Source: Flavobacteriales bacterium UBA6693 (GTDB taxonomy: Bacteria; Bacteroidota; Bacteroidia; Flavobacteriales; Weeksellaceae). From it: 64,000 nt of DNA. The notes below the pieces were generated by a model, which had not been told where the DNA came from, made no database searches, and saw only the letters and a program-made list of their open reading frames with translations. Each line of letters opens with the position of its first letter. The stretch's first letter is position 1. Shown piece by piece: positions 52,700 to 61,214 of this stretch. The stretch is from NCBI GenBank assembly GCA_002454815.1, contig DKJL01000011.1, positions 1 through 64,000 on the forward strand, given 5' to 3'. The position numbers and the translations under genes are program-made.

Positions 52700-53158
52700 T
52701 TAACCATTGAATATTACTTTTTTCTTCAAGGTATAATTTAATACAGAAACAACCACAATTGCGGCAATTTTACTGCTGATTTCCCGGCTCAGCACAAAGA
52801 TGCCAAAATCAAAATTAGCGGTGAAGATGCTGCGGAAAAACACCTGGAAGAAAACCAGACTGAGAATGGTAGAAAACAGCGAAATAAACATGAAATAAGC
52901 GAACTCCCGTTTTTTCGAATGTCGGCCGCGCTCGAACACAAACCAAATACTGAGAAAATAATTGGTAATGATGCCCCCGCCCGTAGACAGCACGTTGCTC
53001 AGCGGAAAATGGATACCGTGGAAATCGCGTTCGGCCGAAAAAATCTGTGGCAAATAAATACTGAATACCTTAAAAAAGCTGATTTCTACGAAGGCGCTCA
53101 GCGCACCGGCAATTCCGAAAAATATGATCTGTTTTTGCTGAATTAGTAATTTTTTCAT
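52700..53158 (-). CDS. GtrA family membrane protein
   Basis: 152 aa, four membrane helices (about 10-30, 50-72, 85-108 and 125-145). The family is linked to movement of lipid-linked sugars or teichoic acid/O-antigen modification. Charged loop FERGRHSKKREFAYF and last residues KKKVIFNG. First in the run gtrA-plsC. Confidence 0.85.
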   Translation of the reverse strand: MKKLLIQQKQIIFFGIAGALSAFVEISFFKVFSIYLPQIFSAERDFHGIHFPLSNVLSTGGGIITNYFLSIWFVFERGRHSKKREFAYFMFISLFSTILSLVFFQVFFRSIFTANFDFGIFVLSREISSKIAAIVVVSVLNYTLKKKVIFNG

Positions 53159-53169
53159 AATGTACCCTG

Positions 53170-53177
53170 CAAATTTA
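53170..53177 (-). promoter_or_regulatory. -7 box TAAATTTG of gtrA
   Basis: Exact box on the minus strand, 11 nt before the ATG; TTG 15 nt further upstream (53193-53195). Confidence 0.5.
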
Positions 53178-53229
53178 AAATTATATGTTAAACAATCAGA
53201 AATGCTGTTAAATTATTTTTTTGGGCCGA

Positions 53230-53343
53230 TTATTTATCTAATTTAGTTTTTTCAACGACATGAAATTCCCGTAAGGAAATATTATTCAGCCACTTAAACC
53301 CGCGTTCCGCGTAGTGGTGGCCACCGTTTCCCCATAAGGTAAT
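53230..53343 (-). pseudogene. Orphan C-terminal coding fragment
   Basis: A minus-strand frame of 37 codons plus stop reads like a real protein end (ITLWGNGGHHYAERGFKW through REFHVVEKTKLDK) and is open up to the start of the plus-strand gene at 53365. In that frame the sequence continues only as antisense of that gene, and there is no start near 53343. So this looks like the last piece of a lost gene. No family is recognised; the run of Gly-His-His-Tyr is distinctive. Confidence 0.4.
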
Positions 53344-53364
53344 CTGTAAAAAACTAACTTTACG

Positions 53365-53604
53365 ATGATAACACAGAAGTCCGTTCGCAAGTTTAAGCCT
53401 CTCCAACACAGTATTGAGGCACTGCAAAATGAGAATCCGCGGTTTCAGCGTGTGTTCTCAGAATATGAAATCATGGCTGCCGAGCTGTGGAACTTAGAAA
53501 ATACGCCGACGCCAAATGTTCCGGATGCATTTATCGAAGCGATGCGCATCCAGCTCCAATTTCTTGAGGACGAAATCGCCGACTGGCTGCAGCGGAAAGC
53601 CTAA
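53365..53604 (+). CDS. Conserved small protein of unknown function
   Basis: 79 aa, soluble, helical, with no cysteines. Sequence is dense in Gln, Glu and aromatic residues (RFQRVFSEYEIMAAELWNLEN; FLEDEIADWLQRK). It has the look of small flavobacterial proteins encoded near the CCA enzyme. A near -7 box (TAACTTTA, 53353-53360) lies before it. No motif; function unknown. Confidence 0.6.
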   Translation: MITQKSVRKFKPLQHSIEALQNENPRFQRVFSEYEIMAAELWNLENTPTPNVPDAFIEAMRIQLQFLEDEIADWLQRKA

Positions 53605-53687
53605 CAGCATCATTACCGATAACTACATATAAAATCTCCTTGCTAATTCCTATTTAGCGCACCTCCCGGAGATTGAGGGAGAAGCTT

Positions 53688-53695
53688 TATCTTTG
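53688..53695 (+). promoter_or_regulatory. -7 box TATCTTTG of the CCA-enzyme gene
   Basis: Exact box 22 nt before ATG 53718; excludes the in-frame start at 53673. Confidence 0.55.
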
Positions 53696-53717
53696 CAGAA
53701 ATTTTCGCTGCTCCGCT

Positions 53718-55139
53718 ATGATCGTCAATCTCACGCAAAACAAGAATTTCAAATTATTTAAAAGTATTTCAGAAACAGCCGCTGCGCAGGGTCAGTCGGT
53801 GTTTATTGTTGGCGGTTTCGTACGCGATCTGCTGCTGCAGCGCCCGGCTTCTGCCGATATCGATTTTGTAACGGAAGGCAGTGGAGTACAACTTGCGAAA
53901 GCTGTAGCTGAAAGCATGAAAACACCGTCAAAAGTTTCGGTCTTCAAAACGTATGGCACGGCGATGTTCAAATATCAAGGATTGGACCTAGAGTTTGTAG
54001 GGGCACGCAAAGAAAGCTATTCCAGCGAATCCCGTAATCCTGCCGTGGAAACGGGTAGCTTGGAAGATGATCAGAAGCGCCGCGATTTTACCGTAAATGC
54101 TTTGGCAATTTCATTAAATGCGTCCGACTTTGGTACGCTGGTCGATCCCTTCGGCGGATTGGATGATTTGCATAATAAAATTCTGCGTACACCCTTAGCG
54201 CCTGAAACCACCTATTCTGACGATCCGCTGCGAATGATGCGCGCCATTCGATTTGCCGCTACGCTCCGGTTTAAAATAGAACCCGAGTCACTTGATGCAA
54301 TTAAAAAAGAAGCGGACCGGATAAAAATTGTTTCACGGGAGCGCATCATGGTGGAATTCAATAAAATAATGCTTTCGCCCAAACCTTCGGAAGGTCTGAA
54401 GCTCTTAGCCGAAACGGGAATTTTAGAACGCATCATGCCGGAACTCACCGCGTTGAAAGGCATCGAAGAAGTAGAAGGGCAAACCCACAAAGATAATTTT
54501 TGGCACACTTTAGAAGTGGTCGATAATATTTCAAAAAACACAGAAAACCTTTGGCTGCGCTGGGCCGCGCTGCTTCATGATATCGGCAAAGCGCCGACGA
54601 AAAAATTTGTCGAGGGCATCGGCTGGACTTTTCACGGTCATGAATTTTTGGGTTCGAAAATGGTGAAGAATCTTTTCTATAAACTGAAACTACCTTTGGG
54701 ACCCCACATGAAGTACGTGCAGAAACTGGTCAAACTTTCTTCCAGACCGATTGCGCTGATCGACGATGATACCTCAGATTCTGCATTGCGACGCCTGCTT
54801 TTCGATGCCGGCGACGATTTGGAAGATCTTTTCACTTTGTGCAAAGCAGACATCACCACAAAAAATGCGTCCAAACAGGCCAAATTTAAAAGAAATTTTG
54901 AAGAGGTTGCCAAAAAAATTAAAGAGGTCGAAGAAAAAGATCAGGTCCGGAACTTTCAGCCGCCTATCTCCGGGGAAGAAATTATGCAGCTTTTTAATCT
55001 CAAGCCCGGCCGCGAGATCGGCATTTTAAAAGAAAAAGTAAAAGAAGCCATTCTCGAAGGCGAGATTGCAAATGACAAAGACGAAGCCAGAAACTTTGTG
55101 ATCAAAGAAGGGGAAGCTTTGGGGCTGCTATTGGCCTAG
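53718..55139 (+). CDS. cca: CCA tRNA nucleotidyltransferase with HD domain
   Basis: 473 aa. Class II nucleotidyltransferase that adds CCA to tRNA 3' ends. GGFVRDLLL (32-40) and the metal pair Asp47/Asp49 in SADIDFV, RRDFTVNALAIS, the RNA-binding core, then a C-terminal HD phosphohydrolase domain with LLHDIGKAPTKKF near 290. As tRNA-Met in the window has no encoded CCA, the enzyme is essential here. Monocistronic. Confidence 0.94.
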   Translation: MIVNLTQNKNFKLFKSISETAAAQGQSVFIVGGFVRDLLLQRPASADIDFVTEGSGVQLAKAVAESMKTPSKVSVFKTYGTAMFKYQGLDLEFVGARKESYSSESRNPAVETGSLEDDQKRRDFTVNALAISLNASDFGTLVDPFGGLDDLHNKILRTPLAPETTYSDDPLRMMRAIRFAATLRFKIEPESLDAIKKEADRIKIVSRERIMVEFNKIMLSPKPSEGLKLLAETGILERIMPELTALKGIEEVEGQTHKDNFWHTLEVVDNISKNTENLWLRWAALLHDIGKAPTKKFVEGIGWTFHGHEFLGSKMVKNLFYKLKLPLGPHMKYVQKLVKLSSRPIALIDDDTSDSALRRLLFDAGDDLEDLFTLCKADITTKNASKQAKFKRNFEEVAKKIKEVEEKDQVRNFQPPISGEEIMQLFNLKPGREIGILKEKVKEAILEGEIANDKDEARNFVIKEGEALGLLLA

Positions 55140-55159
55140 TTGCGATCAAGAAAAAACTA

Positions 55160-55190
55160 AAGCCCTTCCACATAGGAAAGGCTTCGGTTT
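55160..55190. terminator. Terminator between cca and btuG
   Basis: AAGCCCTTCC (55160-55169) pairs with GGAAAGGCTT (55175-55184), one mismatch, ACATA loop; T-rich run after. Confidence 0.6.
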
Positions 55191-55212
55191 TTATTTAAAT
55201 TTCGTGGAAAAG

Positions 55213-56256
55213 TTAGTTCTTATAAAAACCACTTGTTCCTTTTCCTGTAGTAATTGTTTTCAGCAAAGTACCGGAGGTGGAGTAAATTTCTACAGTGCTG
55301 TCAGCGGTAAATCCGTTCGCATTAGAAATATATATCTTGCCGTCGATCACAGCGAAACCGTACATCGCAGACCAGGAATCGTCAGTCGTGGTGATGATTG
55401 GATTCGTCGGTGCGGTGGTGCTGTTCATGTCCATTGAGTAAACCTTAACACCTGAACTGAAGAAAAATTTGGAGGCATCCACTTCCAGGTTTTTTGCGTT
55501 GGCAATACCGGTGAGGGTAATGGTCGAGGTGATGGTTCCGGTCGGCGATAGTTTGTAGATGTAAGAATCGGTAGAAGTGGACGCAATGGTGTAAACATTG
55601 CCGCCATCAGAAATTGTTTTCTGAATGTTACCGTTGGGTACATTAACTTCTGCTTCTACGATATTGGAGGCAGGATTGATGATGGTAAGTTTTTTACCGG
55701 TGCCAAATGAAGCATTCTGTACAAATATTTTTCCGCCGGCTTCCACAATTCTTTCTCCTGTGCTCGTAAGATCAAGTTTTTTCACGAAAGCGTTGTTGTC
55801 ACTACGGTACACCGTTACAAATTTTGACGAGCCGGAGCTGTTGGTTACATAATAATTGTTATTTGCAAAAGCGATATATCTCGGTTGCGAAACCTGATCC
55901 GACACGGTCGCCACTTTTTTAAAAGTATAGCGGTTGACGACCTCAATTTTATTGGAATTGTTCAGAACTAAATAAGCATAATCTCCATTAAAACCGATGG
56001 TTTGCAGCACATCGCCCAAAGCGGCATTGGCGTTATTTGAGCTATAGATATTATTTTCTACCGTTGCCAAATCATTAGAAACATAAGAAACGGTGGCGGT
56101 AGGTGTGCCATAGTTTCCCTCGTTCGACATGATGATTCCATTTTCGTAAGCGCCTTTTGGCAGTTCTGGCTCAACGATCGGGTCGTCCGTTCTACAGGAA
56201 ACCGTCAGCAGTAAGGTAGCAGCGAGTACACCTGATAATAATTTAGAAATTTTCAT
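55213..56256 (-). CDS. btuG: BtuG-like YncE/DUF5074 beta-propeller lipoprotein
   Basis: 347 aa. Lipoprotein signal ending at Cys21 (LLTVSCRTDDP). Then NEGNYGTPTATVSYV and seven short beta-blade repeats (for example YAYLVLNNSNKIEVVNRYTF and VYTIASTSTDSYIYKLSPTG), a YncE-like seven-bladed propeller. In Bacteroides, BtuG is a surface lipoprotein propeller that binds cobalamin and works with BtuB. Here the gene is 10 bp after the BtuB-like receptor and under one cobalamin riboswitch, so the role is well supported by context; binding residues were not checked. Confidence 0.82.
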   Translation of the reverse strand: MKISKLLSGVLAATLLLTVSCRTDDPIVEPELPKGAYENGIIMSNEGNYGTPTATVSYVSNDLATVENNIYSSNNANAALGDVLQTIGFNGDYAYLVLNNSNKIEVVNRYTFKKVATVSDQVSQPRYIAFANNNYYVTNSSGSSKFVTVYRSDNNAFVKKLDLTSTGERIVEAGGKIFVQNASFGTGKKLTIINPASNIVEAEVNVPNGNIQKTISDGGNVYTIASTSTDSYIYKLSPTGTITSTITLTGIANAKNLEVDASKFFFSSGVKVYSMDMNSTTAPTNPIITTTDDSWSAMYGFAVIDGKIYISNANGFTADSTVEIYSTSGTLLKTITTGKGTSGFYKN

Positions 56257-56266
56257 TGTATTTAAT

Positions 56267-58093
56267 TTAAAAGTTAATTAGAAGATTAGCACTGTAATTT
56301 CTTTTCGGCAAAGGAAAATAAGCGGTGGTTTCGTAGATTTCATCAAAGATATTATTGACTTTAAATCCTATTTTATAGTTTTTTAAAAAGCTGAGATTCA
56401 GACCTCCGTTCAGCACAAAATAAGGATTGATGGCATCTTTCATCGTTTCATTGCTCGTCGTATAAGTGAGTCCGTTGTACATTCCCTGAATAAATATTTC
56501 TGCAAACCGGTACTGATAAACCGCAGTCCCGAACATTTTATGCTGAGGTACATACATTAAAAACTGGTCAGTATCCGTATTTTTTGAATGTGTGAAAACA
56601 TAGCCGATCGATAACTTTGTTTCGCTCAATCCAAAATTTTTAATAAAATCCAGCTGAGATTCGACGCCGTAGGACTCCACATTATTGGTGTTCAAAGGGG
56701 TCCAATAACCATCGTTCGTGGGCAGCCAGCGAATCATATTCTTGATCTTGATATAATAAGGCGTCACATTCAGTCTAAAATTTTTATAGTGGAAATTGCT
56801 GCCGAGTTCAGCCTGATGAGAAACTTCCGGCTTGAGGTCCAGATTTCCGCCCGGTTCCCAGTACAAATCGTTGAAGGATGGGTATCTAAAATTTTTAGAA
56901 AGGTTCAAAGCGGCAGAATACCATTGGTTCACTTTAATTTTTCCGGAAAAAGAAAAAAGCAGCGGTGATTCAATTTCTTCCACAAAATCTTTTTTAAGCC
57001 CAGCTTCCAGGTTTAATTTCTGCACAGGATTCCATCGTGCCAAAACCGCTGCAGAACCCGCGTTTCTTTTTACAGATCGAATGCCGGACTGAAAACCTTC
57101 GCCTTTGTTGAGCTGGTATTCTCCGATGAAATTGACGGCGAACTCACTATTTAAAATATAATTAAAATCATTTTTAATCAAATAGGTTTCACCGACTCCT
57201 CCGCTGCTTCTTGGCTGATCGATATTTTCAAAATACTGGAAATCATCCTTCAGAAAAGCCGTTTTAAAACTGTTTTTAATTTTTGAATTTTTATAATTCC
57301 AGTCCAGTAACGTGCGGAAAGTAGCACTCAGGTATTTGGTTTTGGTTCCAAATTCTGAGGTCGGATAATGCTGTTCGCCGTCGAATAATTGCGTTTGCCA
57401 GGAAACCGTGTTGGCTTCATTTACTTTATACGCCGCGCCGAGATTGAAAGTTCGGTTGTCGTATTCGCCGTTTAAATTTCTGTAATTTTTCTCCCGAACC
57501 TCGTAATCGTTGTCACTTTGCACAAAATTGCCGGAAACTTTTACCGACAGTCTGTCGTCGCTGTAAGATGTTTTCAGAAAACTGTTGAACGTGTTGAACG
57601 AGCCGCCTTCCAAAAATAAAGTGGAGGCAAAACCTTTGTTAAAAGTCAGTTCATTATTAAGATGAATCGTGCCGCCTATGGCGCCGCTGCCGTAAATGAC
57701 GCTGCCGCCGCCTGATTTGATTTGAATATCATCAAACCCCAACAGATTAATATTATTGATGTCGCCCTGTCCTAAAAAAACAGAATTAATATTGATTCCG
57801 TTCCACACAAAAGCCGTCTGCTGCGCAGTGGTGCCGCGAAATGAAGGCGAAGAAACCATTCCGCGGCCGTTTTCTTTAATGTAAACCGGCGACTGGAAAC
57901 GTAGAACTTCGGAAAGATTCGTAGTGTTCCGCAACAAATCTTCCTCTTTCAGGATTTCAATTTTTTGAAATTTAGTCGAATTCCGAAGTTGGTTGTCGAA
58001 GATATAAACGGTGTCAATGCTCTTTTCCTGTGAAAAAGCAGCTACCGAAAAAGCGCTGAAAAGTGCCGAAAAGGCGAGATGTCTTGCAGTCAT
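56267..58093 (-). CDS. btuB: TonB-dependent receptor, BtuB-like cobalamin transporter
   Basis: 608 aa, outer membrane. Signal peptide 1-21 (AAFSQEK), a plug domain with SEVLRFQSPVYIKENGRGMVSSPSFRG and GSGAIGGTIHLN, and a 22-strand barrel of typical beta hairpins ending in an aromatic residue (NLLINF, last Phe). The cobalamin riboswitch 41 bp upstream and btuG downstream indicate vitamin B12 or cobamide uptake. No SusC-type N-terminal extension. TonB-box-like DTVYIF is near the N-terminus (24-31). Confidence 0.9.
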   Translation of the reverse strand: MTARHLAFSALFSAFSVAAFSQEKSIDTVYIFDNQLRNSTKFQKIEILKEEDLLRNTTNLSEVLRFQSPVYIKENGRGMVSSPSFRGTTAQQTAFVWNGININSVFLGQGDINNINLLGFDDIQIKSGGGSVIYGSGAIGGTIHLNNELTFNKGFASTLFLEGGSFNTFNSFLKTSYSDDRLSVKVSGNFVQSDNDYEVREKNYRNLNGEYDNRTFNLGAAYKVNEANTVSWQTQLFDGEQHYPTSEFGTKTKYLSATFRTLLDWNYKNSKIKNSFKTAFLKDDFQYFENIDQPRSSGGVGETYLIKNDFNYILNSEFAVNFIGEYQLNKGEGFQSGIRSVKRNAGSAAVLARWNPVQKLNLEAGLKKDFVEEIESPLLFSFSGKIKVNQWYSAALNLSKNFRYPSFNDLYWEPGGNLDLKPEVSHQAELGSNFHYKNFRLNVTPYYIKIKNMIRWLPTNDGYWTPLNTNNVESYGVESQLDFIKNFGLSETKLSIGYVFTHSKNTDTDQFLMYVPQHKMFGTAVYQYRFAEIFIQGMYNGLTYTTSNETMKDAINPYFVLNGGLNLSFLKNYKIGFKVNNIFDEIYETTAYFPLPKRNYSANLLINF

Positions 58094-58133
58094 TATTAAA
58101 GCCTTTCCTCCGAAAGCATTTTTTTATGGTTAT

Positions 58134-58271
58134 GCTTTGTAGTAAGGTCTCCTGACTTTCACAAAACTGCACCTTCCCGATTGCTCAGTGGTTGTATTGC
58201 AGCTTCACTAATGGTGATTTACAGTTGCGGGGACAGTTTGTGATTTTCACACAATTCCCTTTTCTAAAAGC
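58134..58271 (-). promoter_or_regulatory. Cobalamin riboswitch upstream of btuB
   Basis: Read on the minus strand it has, in order, AGAAAAGGGAAT, the CTGTCCCCGCAACTG core, CCACTGAGCAATCGGGAAGG and the B12 box AGTCAGGAGACC (58144-58157). The outer stem is GCTTT (58267-58271) with AAAGC (58134-58138). A hairpin with CTTTC/GAAAG lies close to the start codon and is a likely expression platform, so binding of adenosylcobalamin would block uptake-gene expression. Confidence 0.92.
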
Positions 58272-58275
58272 AGTG

Positions 58276-58306
58276 CAAAGATAGCAGAAATTCTAAGCAT
58301 CGGCAA
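58276..58306 (-). promoter_or_regulatory. Promoter of the riboswitch-btuB-btuG operon
   Basis: On the minus strand TTG (58304-58306), 20 nt, TATCTTTG (58276-58283); transcription would begin at the riboswitch's 5' edge. Confidence 0.7.
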
Positions 58307-58346
58307 CAGCAGTTGGTATTTGCAGCTGATATCTGCTGAAGAATCA

Positions 58347-60416
58347 TTATTGCGGCAGTGTTTTATTTTTTAAATAATGATAGGTTTCGATTTGCGCGCG
58401 GATTGATTTTTCTTCACTTTTTACGTATTCGTTCCGCATTTTTTTGTCCAGGATCCTTGCTTTTACATTATCGCTGAGCTGGATCTCAAGCTGATCAACG
58501 ATCTCTTTTTTCAGATCTTTCTGCGTGATTTTTGCAGCGGCTTCGATGCGGTAATCTAAATTTCGCGTCATCCAGTCGGCCGACGAAAGATAAATTTCTT
58601 CATCTCCATTATGATAAAAATACATCAGGCGCGAATGTTCCAGATATTCGTCCACGATGCTCACGGCCCATATTTTTTGTTTAAATTCTTTCTGATTGAT
58701 CGCACAGTAAATACCGCGTATAATCAGTTTTATTGTCACGCCGGCTTTCGCCGCTTCATATAATTTCTGAATCAAACCGCGGTCGCTGAGTGAGTTGGCT
58801 TTAATAATAATCAGCGCTTTACGTCCGGCTTTAGCTTCCTGAATTTCCGCGTCGATCAACCGTGTAATATGTTCCCGCATCAGGTCGGGGCAAACCATCA
58901 GATTTTTACATGATTTTAAAACAGCGACCGGATCCTGTTTGGGTTTGCGCAGCAAATTAAAAATCTTGTTAATGTCCGCCATAATGCCGCGGTCTGCGGT
59001 CATCATCAGATGATCACCGTAGATCCTGGCCGTTTTTTCATTGAAATTGCCGGTGCTTACAAAGCCATATTGCAGGGTTTTGTGTTGCACGCGCTTTTTG
59101 ATGACGCAGAGTTTTGCGTGCACTTTACGGTTCGGGATGCCTACCAGAACTTTTACGCCTTCCTGTTCCAGCAGCGCTTTCCATTTTAAATTATTTTCTT
59201 CGTCAAATCTGGCGCGGAGTTCCAGCATAACGGTGACCTCTTTACCGTTTCGGACCGCGTTGATCAGTGCGTTGATTATTTTTGAATTTGAGGCAAGACG
59301 ATACGCCGTAATCTGAATTGATTTTACATCAGGGTCCATCGCTGCTTCCCGCAGCAAATCGATGACGGGACTAAACTTGTGGTAAGGAAACGAAAGCAGC
59401 ACATCTTTTTTCTGTATCACATCGGTGATGCGCTGTCCTATAAAAGCGGGATGATCGAAAGAGGTGCGTTCCACCGGCTGGCTTTCATTCAGGAAAACAT
59501 CCGGAAAATCCATGAAATGACGGAAGTTGTGAATCTTACCGCCGGGAATAATGCTGTCGCGCTTGGTGAGGTGCAGTTTCCGGATGAGGAATTCCAGCAG
59601 CGCTTTATCCATCGCTTTATCAAAAACAAAACGCGTCGGCTTTCCTTTACGGCGCGATTTCACCCCTTTTTCAATTTTTTCTGCCAGCGTCGTGCGAATG
59701 TCGTTATCGAGGTCGAACTCTGCATCTTTGGTCACTTTAAAACAGTGTGCCTGATATTCTTCGTAACCGAAATAGGAAAAAATATGCGGCAGATTGTAAA
59801 TAATGAGTTCCTCCAGAAGCATCACGTTTTTCTCCTCCGGATTTTCGGTGGGCAAAATGACAAATCTCCCCAAAACGCGCGACGGTATTTCGATAATAGC
59901 GAATTTACTTTCATATTGCCACTGTTTTTTTCGCATTGCAACGCCCAGGTAGAGCGACTTATCGCGCAGGTACGGCATCGGCGTATTTTCGTGCAGCAGA
60001 ATAGGAATAACGTTGCTTTCGACGGTTTCATCAAAATAATCTGTCACAAATTTCTGCTGCAGGCCGGTCAGGTCTTTTGCTGTTTTAATGAAAATATTTT
60101 GGGTGCCGAGTTCAGCCTGAATTTTCTTCCAGGTTTTATCAAAATTCTGCTGCTGCCGAATGACGATGTCGTTGATGTTTTGCAGGATTTTAGATGGTGG
60201 CTCGAAAAAAGATTCCGTGCTGAACTTATCTTTAAAATCCATTGCACGGCGCAAACCACCTACGCGGACGCGGAAAAACTCATCTAAATTATTGGAAAAT
60301 ATGCCGAGGAAACGAACGCGCAGATGCAGCGGCACGGTACGGTCCATCGCTTCCTGCAGCACCCGCTCGTTGAAAGCCAGCCAAGTAATATCTCTGGGAT
60401 TAAATTTGTCTGACAT
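58347..60416 (-). CDS. ppk1: Polyphosphate kinase 1
   Basis: 689 aa. Makes inorganic polyphosphate from ATP reversibly. Four-domain PPK1: N and head domains (1-310), then the two catalytic domains. The phospho-accepting His433 lies in GIPNRKVHAKLCVI; FVSTGNFNEKTARIYGDH and SSADWMTRNLDYRIE hold further active-site residues. Usual length. Alone, with its own -7 box. Confidence 0.95.
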   Translation of the reverse strand: MSDKFNPRDITWLAFNERVLQEAMDRTVPLHLRVRFLGIFSNNLDEFFRVRVGGLRRAMDFKDKFSTESFFEPPSKILQNINDIVIRQQQNFDKTWKKIQAELGTQNIFIKTAKDLTGLQQKFVTDYFDETVESNVIPILLHENTPMPYLRDKSLYLGVAMRKKQWQYESKFAIIEIPSRVLGRFVILPTENPEEKNVMLLEELIIYNLPHIFSYFGYEEYQAHCFKVTKDAEFDLDNDIRTTLAEKIEKGVKSRRKGKPTRFVFDKAMDKALLEFLIRKLHLTKRDSIIPGGKIHNFRHFMDFPDVFLNESQPVERTSFDHPAFIGQRITDVIQKKDVLLSFPYHKFSPVIDLLREAAMDPDVKSIQITAYRLASNSKIINALINAVRNGKEVTVMLELRARFDEENNLKWKALLEQEGVKVLVGIPNRKVHAKLCVIKKRVQHKTLQYGFVSTGNFNEKTARIYGDHLMMTADRGIMADINKIFNLLRKPKQDPVAVLKSCKNLMVCPDLMREHITRLIDAEIQEAKAGRKALIIIKANSLSDRGLIQKLYEAAKAGVTIKLIIRGIYCAINQKEFKQKIWAVSIVDEYLEHSRLMYFYHNGDEEIYLSSADWMTRNLDYRIEAAAKITQKDLKKEIVDQLEIQLSDNVKARILDKKMRNEYVKSEEKSIRAQIETYHYLKNKTLPQ

Positions 60417-60435
60417 GCCGTTTGTTTTAATTAAT

Positions 60436-60443
60436 CAAAAATA
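60436..60443 (-). promoter_or_regulatory. -7 box TATTTTTG of ppk1
   Basis: Exact TAnnTTTG box on the minus strand, 19 nt before the ATG. Confidence 0.5.
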
Positions 60444-60533
60444 GAGATTTAAGATGAAACGGCAGCAGCGCTTCCTCATGCGGACAGTGTCTATATCATG
60501 CGCAGAGGTCTGATTTTATAGCGAAAACTTTAG

Positions 60534-60541
60534 TATATTTG
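60534..60541 (+). promoter_or_regulatory. -7 box TATATTTG of the Crp/Fnr gene
   Basis: Exact TAnnTTTG box 18 nt before ATG 60560. Confidence 0.5.
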
Positions 60542-60559
60542 AACGTTAAGCACTAAGCA

Positions 60560-61162
60560 ATGGCATTTGAAATAAGTGAAAAACTACTGAATGAAACCAA
60601 GCCGGAATACAAACGATATCACAAAGGCGATGTCATTTTAAACGAAGGCGACTGCTCTCAATATTTTCATTACCTAAAAGAAGGAGAGCTTTCTGTTTCT
60701 AATTTTACAGAAAAAGGAAAAGAGCTATTGCAGCACAAGGTGCGGGCGGGGAATTTTTTTGCTGAGCCTGCCGTGCTTTTGGGAATGCCGTTTCCGGGGA
60801 ATGTAGAGGTGATTTGCGAACGGGTGGAAATTATAAGGATCCCCCGTGAAAACCTGATTCGTTTCCTCAAAGAAAATCCAGAAGATCTTTTCGAATTTAC
60901 CATGTCGATCGCGCACAAATCCATCAAGAAAAGCCAGTTGCTGAAACAGATTGTTTTGCACAATCCGGAAGACCGTATCCTTCAGCAGCTGCAGGATTTC
61001 AAGCGGGAGTACGGCACCGAAACTGCTAAAGTCCTTATTGACCTCACCCGAAAAGAGCTTTCACATATGACCGGTCTTCGTATCGAAACCGTGATCCGAA
61101 CCATTAAAAAAATGGAAAAAGATGACAAGCTGGAAATCGTTAACGGTAAAATTATTTTTTAA
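60560..61162 (+). CDS. Crp/Fnr family transcription regulator
   Basis: 200 aa, cytoplasmic. Cyclic-nucleotide-binding fold (about 10-115; YFHYLKEGELSVSNF and NFFAEPAVLLGMPFPG), dimer helix, and a winged HTH (163-186; LTRKELSHMTGLRIETVIRTI). Only two Cys (32 and 86) and no N-terminal Cys cluster, so not an Fe-S FNR; the cAMP ligand Arg/Ser pocket is not conserved either. Relatives near nitrogen-oxide genes act as NO-responsive regulators, which would fit the nosY gene nearby. That function is inferred. Confidence 0.85.
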   Translation: MAFEISEKLLNETKPEYKRYHKGDVILNEGDCSQYFHYLKEGELSVSNFTEKGKELLQHKVRAGNFFAEPAVLLGMPFPGNVEVICERVEIIRIPRENLIRFLKENPEDLFEFTMSIAHKSIKKSQLLKQIVLHNPEDRILQQLQDFKREYGTETAKVLIDLTRKELSHMTGLRIETVIRTIKKMEKDDKLEIVNGKIIF

Positions 61163-61214
61163 ATCCAATCATTTTTTGTCGGCTGGCGCCGGCGTTCATT
61201 GAATATTGCGTACT

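Noticed and set aside
59379..60287. 302-codon open frame on the plus strand
   Set aside because: Antisense to ppk1; composition (Phe, His, Arg-rich) and lack of motifs mark it as a shadow.
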